Assembly (NCBI GenBank): GCA_030151765.1
Contig: JASLCW010000082.1
Location: forward strand, 1 to 7,065
DNA from: Marmoricola sp.
GTDB lineage: Bacteria; Actinomycetota; Actinomycetes; Propionibacteriales; Nocardioidaceae
Length of the DNA: 7,065 nucleotides
Direction: 5' to 3'
Part shown: in pieces, positions 5,974-7,065 of the stretch
Numbering within the stretch: position 1 is the first letter of the stretch
Layout: each line of letters begins with the position of its first letter
Notes under the pieces: model-generated
What the model saw: the letters and a program-made list of their open reading frames with translations, nothing else
The model's database searches: none
Told to the model about the DNA's origin: nothing
Translations under genes and position numbers: made by a program

Positions 5974-6040
5974 GCGATAGTCCAATACGCGCGGCACCGA
6001 AATTCGGCTCGAACCGGTGCGAGGCGTATTGGACTATCGC
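5974..6040. repeat. 67-base extended hairpin with perfect 17-bp outer stem
   Basis: Bases 5974-5990 (GCGATAGTCCAATACGC) are the exact reverse complement of 6024-6040. Inside, after a 3x3 internal loop, GCACCG (5994-5999) pairs with CGGTGC (6015-6020), then TTCG (6003-6006) pairs with CGAA (6010-6013) around a three-base loop. On the - strand it starts two bases after the stop of the PCD-VOC gene and ends 29 bases before the menJ-type start. The position suits a terminator, but no T-run follows. The AT-containing core TAGTCCAATA and closeness to menJ also allow a repressor operator. CTCAGCG flanks it on both sides (5965-5971 and 6042-6048). Confidence 0.85.
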
Positions 6041-6042
6041 AC

Positions 6043-6693
6043 TCAGCGACCGTGGTGGGTGCAGATGCAGACCCGGTTGCCCTGGGGATCGGCGAGGACG
6101 GTGAAACTCGGTGCCTCGGAGTCGTCGACGACGGAACCACCGGCGGCGACGGCGGCGAGGATGCGCGCCTGCGCCTGGTCGACCGGCACCCAGACGTCGA
6201 AGTGCCAGCGCTGCCGCGGGGTGTCGTGTCGATCGGTCTCCTGGAACCAGACCGTCGGGGTCAGCGCCAACGGGTCGATCACCTCGCCGCGATCGTTCTC
6301 GGGCGTACCGAGGACGGCCCTCCAGAAGGGCAGCACCTCCTCGGAGTTCCAGGTGTCCAGGCCCGGCTCGACGAGCGTCAGCCCGTCCGGCTCGGCGGTC
6401 GCCCCGAGCTCCGCGGCCAGTTCGCTGATCCGGCGAGCCAGGCGTACGTCGCGCTCCGTCTTGCCGCCCACGTCGTGGCTGATCAGCGCGATCTGGACAT
6501 GCGTGTAGCGCAGGTCGATGTCGGGGTGGTGGTTCATCTCCTCCGCCACCGCGCCGATCGCGTCGACCAGCTTCAGCCCGGTCGCGAAGTCCCCGGTCCG
6601 GAAGCGGGCATGCAACTTGGACTGCAGGGTGCGCCAGTCGGCCAGCCCCATCGTCGCGATCTCGTCCGCCTTGAGGATGTCCCTGTCTCCCAT
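6043..6693 (-). CDS. Pterin-4a-carbinolamine dehydratase domain fused to a glyoxalase/VOC domain
   Basis: The 216-residue protein has two parts. Residues 1-100 are a pterin-4a-carbinolamine dehydratase (PCD/DCoH) domain, whose members dehydrate 4a-hydroxytetrahydrobiopterin. The known family motif is complete: E51, H55-H56-P57, Y63, H73 and D82 with correct spacing. Residues about 103-216 look like a glyoxalase-like (VOC) domain with two beta-alpha-beta modules, including RWHFDVWVPV (162-171) and a closing ADPQGNRVCIC (201-211). The VOC reaction is unknown. No aromatic amino acid hydroxylase or molybdopterin gene is nearby, so the classical cofactor-recycling role is not supported by context. 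The ATG at 6693 is preceded by GGTGGAG (6696-6702) at a short two-base spacing. A longer in-frame start would run through the rpoC terminator and into rpoC, so I rejected it. Confidence 0.85.
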   Translation of the reverse strand: MGDRDILKADEIATMGLADWRTLQSKLHARFRTGDFATGLKLVDAIGAVAEEMNHHPDIDLRYTHVQIALISHDVGGKTERDVRLARRISELAAELGATAEPDGLTLVEPGLDTWNSEEVLPFWRAVLGTPENDRGEVIDPLALTPTVWFQETDRHDTPRQRWHFDVWVPVDQAQARILAAVAAGGSVVDDSEAPSFTVLADPQGNRVCICTHHGR

Positions 6694-6708
6694 GTCTCCA
6701 CCATGACA

Positions 6709-6748
6709 CAGAAGGGCCCTCCCGGCTGTCGCCGAGAGCGCCCTTCTG
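6709..6748 (-). terminator. Probable rpoC terminator hairpin
   Basis: CAGAAGGGC (6709-6717) pairs with GCCCTTCTG (6740-6748); with one mismatch the stem extends to 13 positions (6709-6721 with 6736-6748). It lies 12 bases beyond the rpoC stop on the - strand. There is no T-run. Its far arm ends 15 bases before the start codon of the next gene, so the hairpin nearly touches that gene's ribosome site. Confidence 0.75.
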
Positions 6749-6760
6749 AGGTGACTGCAC

Positions 6761-7065
6761 TCAGCTCTGGTAGGAGCCGAAGTCGAAGTCGTCGAGAGCG
6801 ACCGTCTGGCCGCCGCCGAAGTAGTCGTCACCGTAGGAGTCGTAGCCGGTGACCGAGTAGGCAGCCGCGCGGGCTTCCTCGGTGGGCTCGACCCGGATGT
6901 TCCGGTAGCGCTCCAGGCCGGTACCGGCCGGGATCAACTTACCGATGATGACATTCTCCTTGAGGCCGCGCAGCGAGTCCGACTTGCCGTTGATGGCGGC
7001 GTCGGTGAGCACCCGGGTGGTCTCCTGGAAGGAGGCCGCCGAGAGCCACGACTCGGTCGCGAGCG
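6761..7065 (-). CDS. rpoC: DNA-directed RNA polymerase beta' subunit, C-terminal part
   Basis: The last 101 codons of rpoC are in the window; the 5' part lies beyond the right edge. RpoC is the beta' subunit of core RNA polymerase. The visible part starts ...LATESWLSAASFQETTRVL and continues DAAINGKSDSLRGLKENVIIG and GKLIPAGTGL, all near-invariant C-terminal RpoC sequence. It ends with an acidic, aromatic, lineage-variable tail containing YDSYGDDYFGGG and ALDDFDFGSYQS, a style I associate with Nocardioidaceae and relatives. The frame is open to the edge, so the GTG at 7012 is an internal codon and not the start. The stop TGA (6761-6763) is followed by a terminator hairpin. Confidence 0.97.
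   Translation of the reverse strand, partial: LATESWLSAASFQETTRVLTDAAINGKSDSLRGLKENVIIGKLIPAGTGLERYRNIRVEPTEEARAAAYSVTGYDSYGDDYFGGGQTVALDDFDFGSYQS

Noticed and set aside
6694..6831. Longer N-terminus for the PCD-VOC protein
   Set aside because: The extra 46 residues would be read from the rpoC 3' end and the terminator hairpin, have no resemblance to the PCD family, and lack a sensible ribosome site.
7010..7012. GTG at 7012 as a start of a small separate gene
   Set aside because: The frame stays open to the window edge and encodes conserved RpoC sequence upstream of this codon.

Overview
The window looks like chromosomal DNA from a GC-rich actinobacterium. The RpoC C-terminal tail, the menaquinone-reductase-type flavoprotein and the general codon use suggest Propionibacteriales, probably the Nocardioides/Aeromicrobium group. 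That placement is by family resemblance only. Coding density is high: eight genes or gene fragments fill nearly all of the 7,065 bases, and no gap between genes exceeds 100 bases. I see no tRNA, rRNA, CRISPR array, insertion sequence or phage gene.

Left part (1-1074, + strand): the last 24 codons of one gene are followed, in the same reading frame, by a complete or near-complete gene for a secreted-type protein. Both end in nearly the same sequence (RTVxASYxAC), so they are tandem paralogues. The second gene has a good hydrophobic signal-peptide core but lacks a normal start and a charged n-region; the stop codon of the first gene sits where these should be. This stretch is visibly less GC-rich than the rest.

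Middle part: a gene for hydroxyacid-oxoacid transhydrogenase (an iron-dependent alcohol dehydrogenase relative, 1076-2338, - strand) converges on the secreted-protein gene with one base between the stops. It diverges from a type-2 tryptophan synthase beta chain gene (2404-3756, + strand). The starts of these two divergent genes carry a perfect 17-bp inverted repeat, so both proteins begin M-(T/S)-ETVFT. The trpB-type gene ends at a perfect 46-bp palindrome, which is probably a bidirectional terminator shared with the next, convergent gene.

Right part (all - strand, read right to left): the 3' end of rpoC; an rpoC terminator hairpin; a gene fusing a pterin-carbinolamine dehydratase domain to a glyoxalase/VOC domain; a 67-base extended hairpin; a menJ-type FAD-dependent isoprenoid (menaquinone side-chain) reductase; and, 19 bases further on, a protein with two intact tandem Nudix domains. 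The last two genes are probably cotranscribed.

Most genes are ordinary central or accessory metabolism. I do not see a convincing new multi-gene system. The points most worth a second look are the damaged-looking start of the tandem secreted-protein gene, the inverted repeat shared by the two divergent start sites, the two large hairpins, and the PCD-VOC and double-Nudix fusions.
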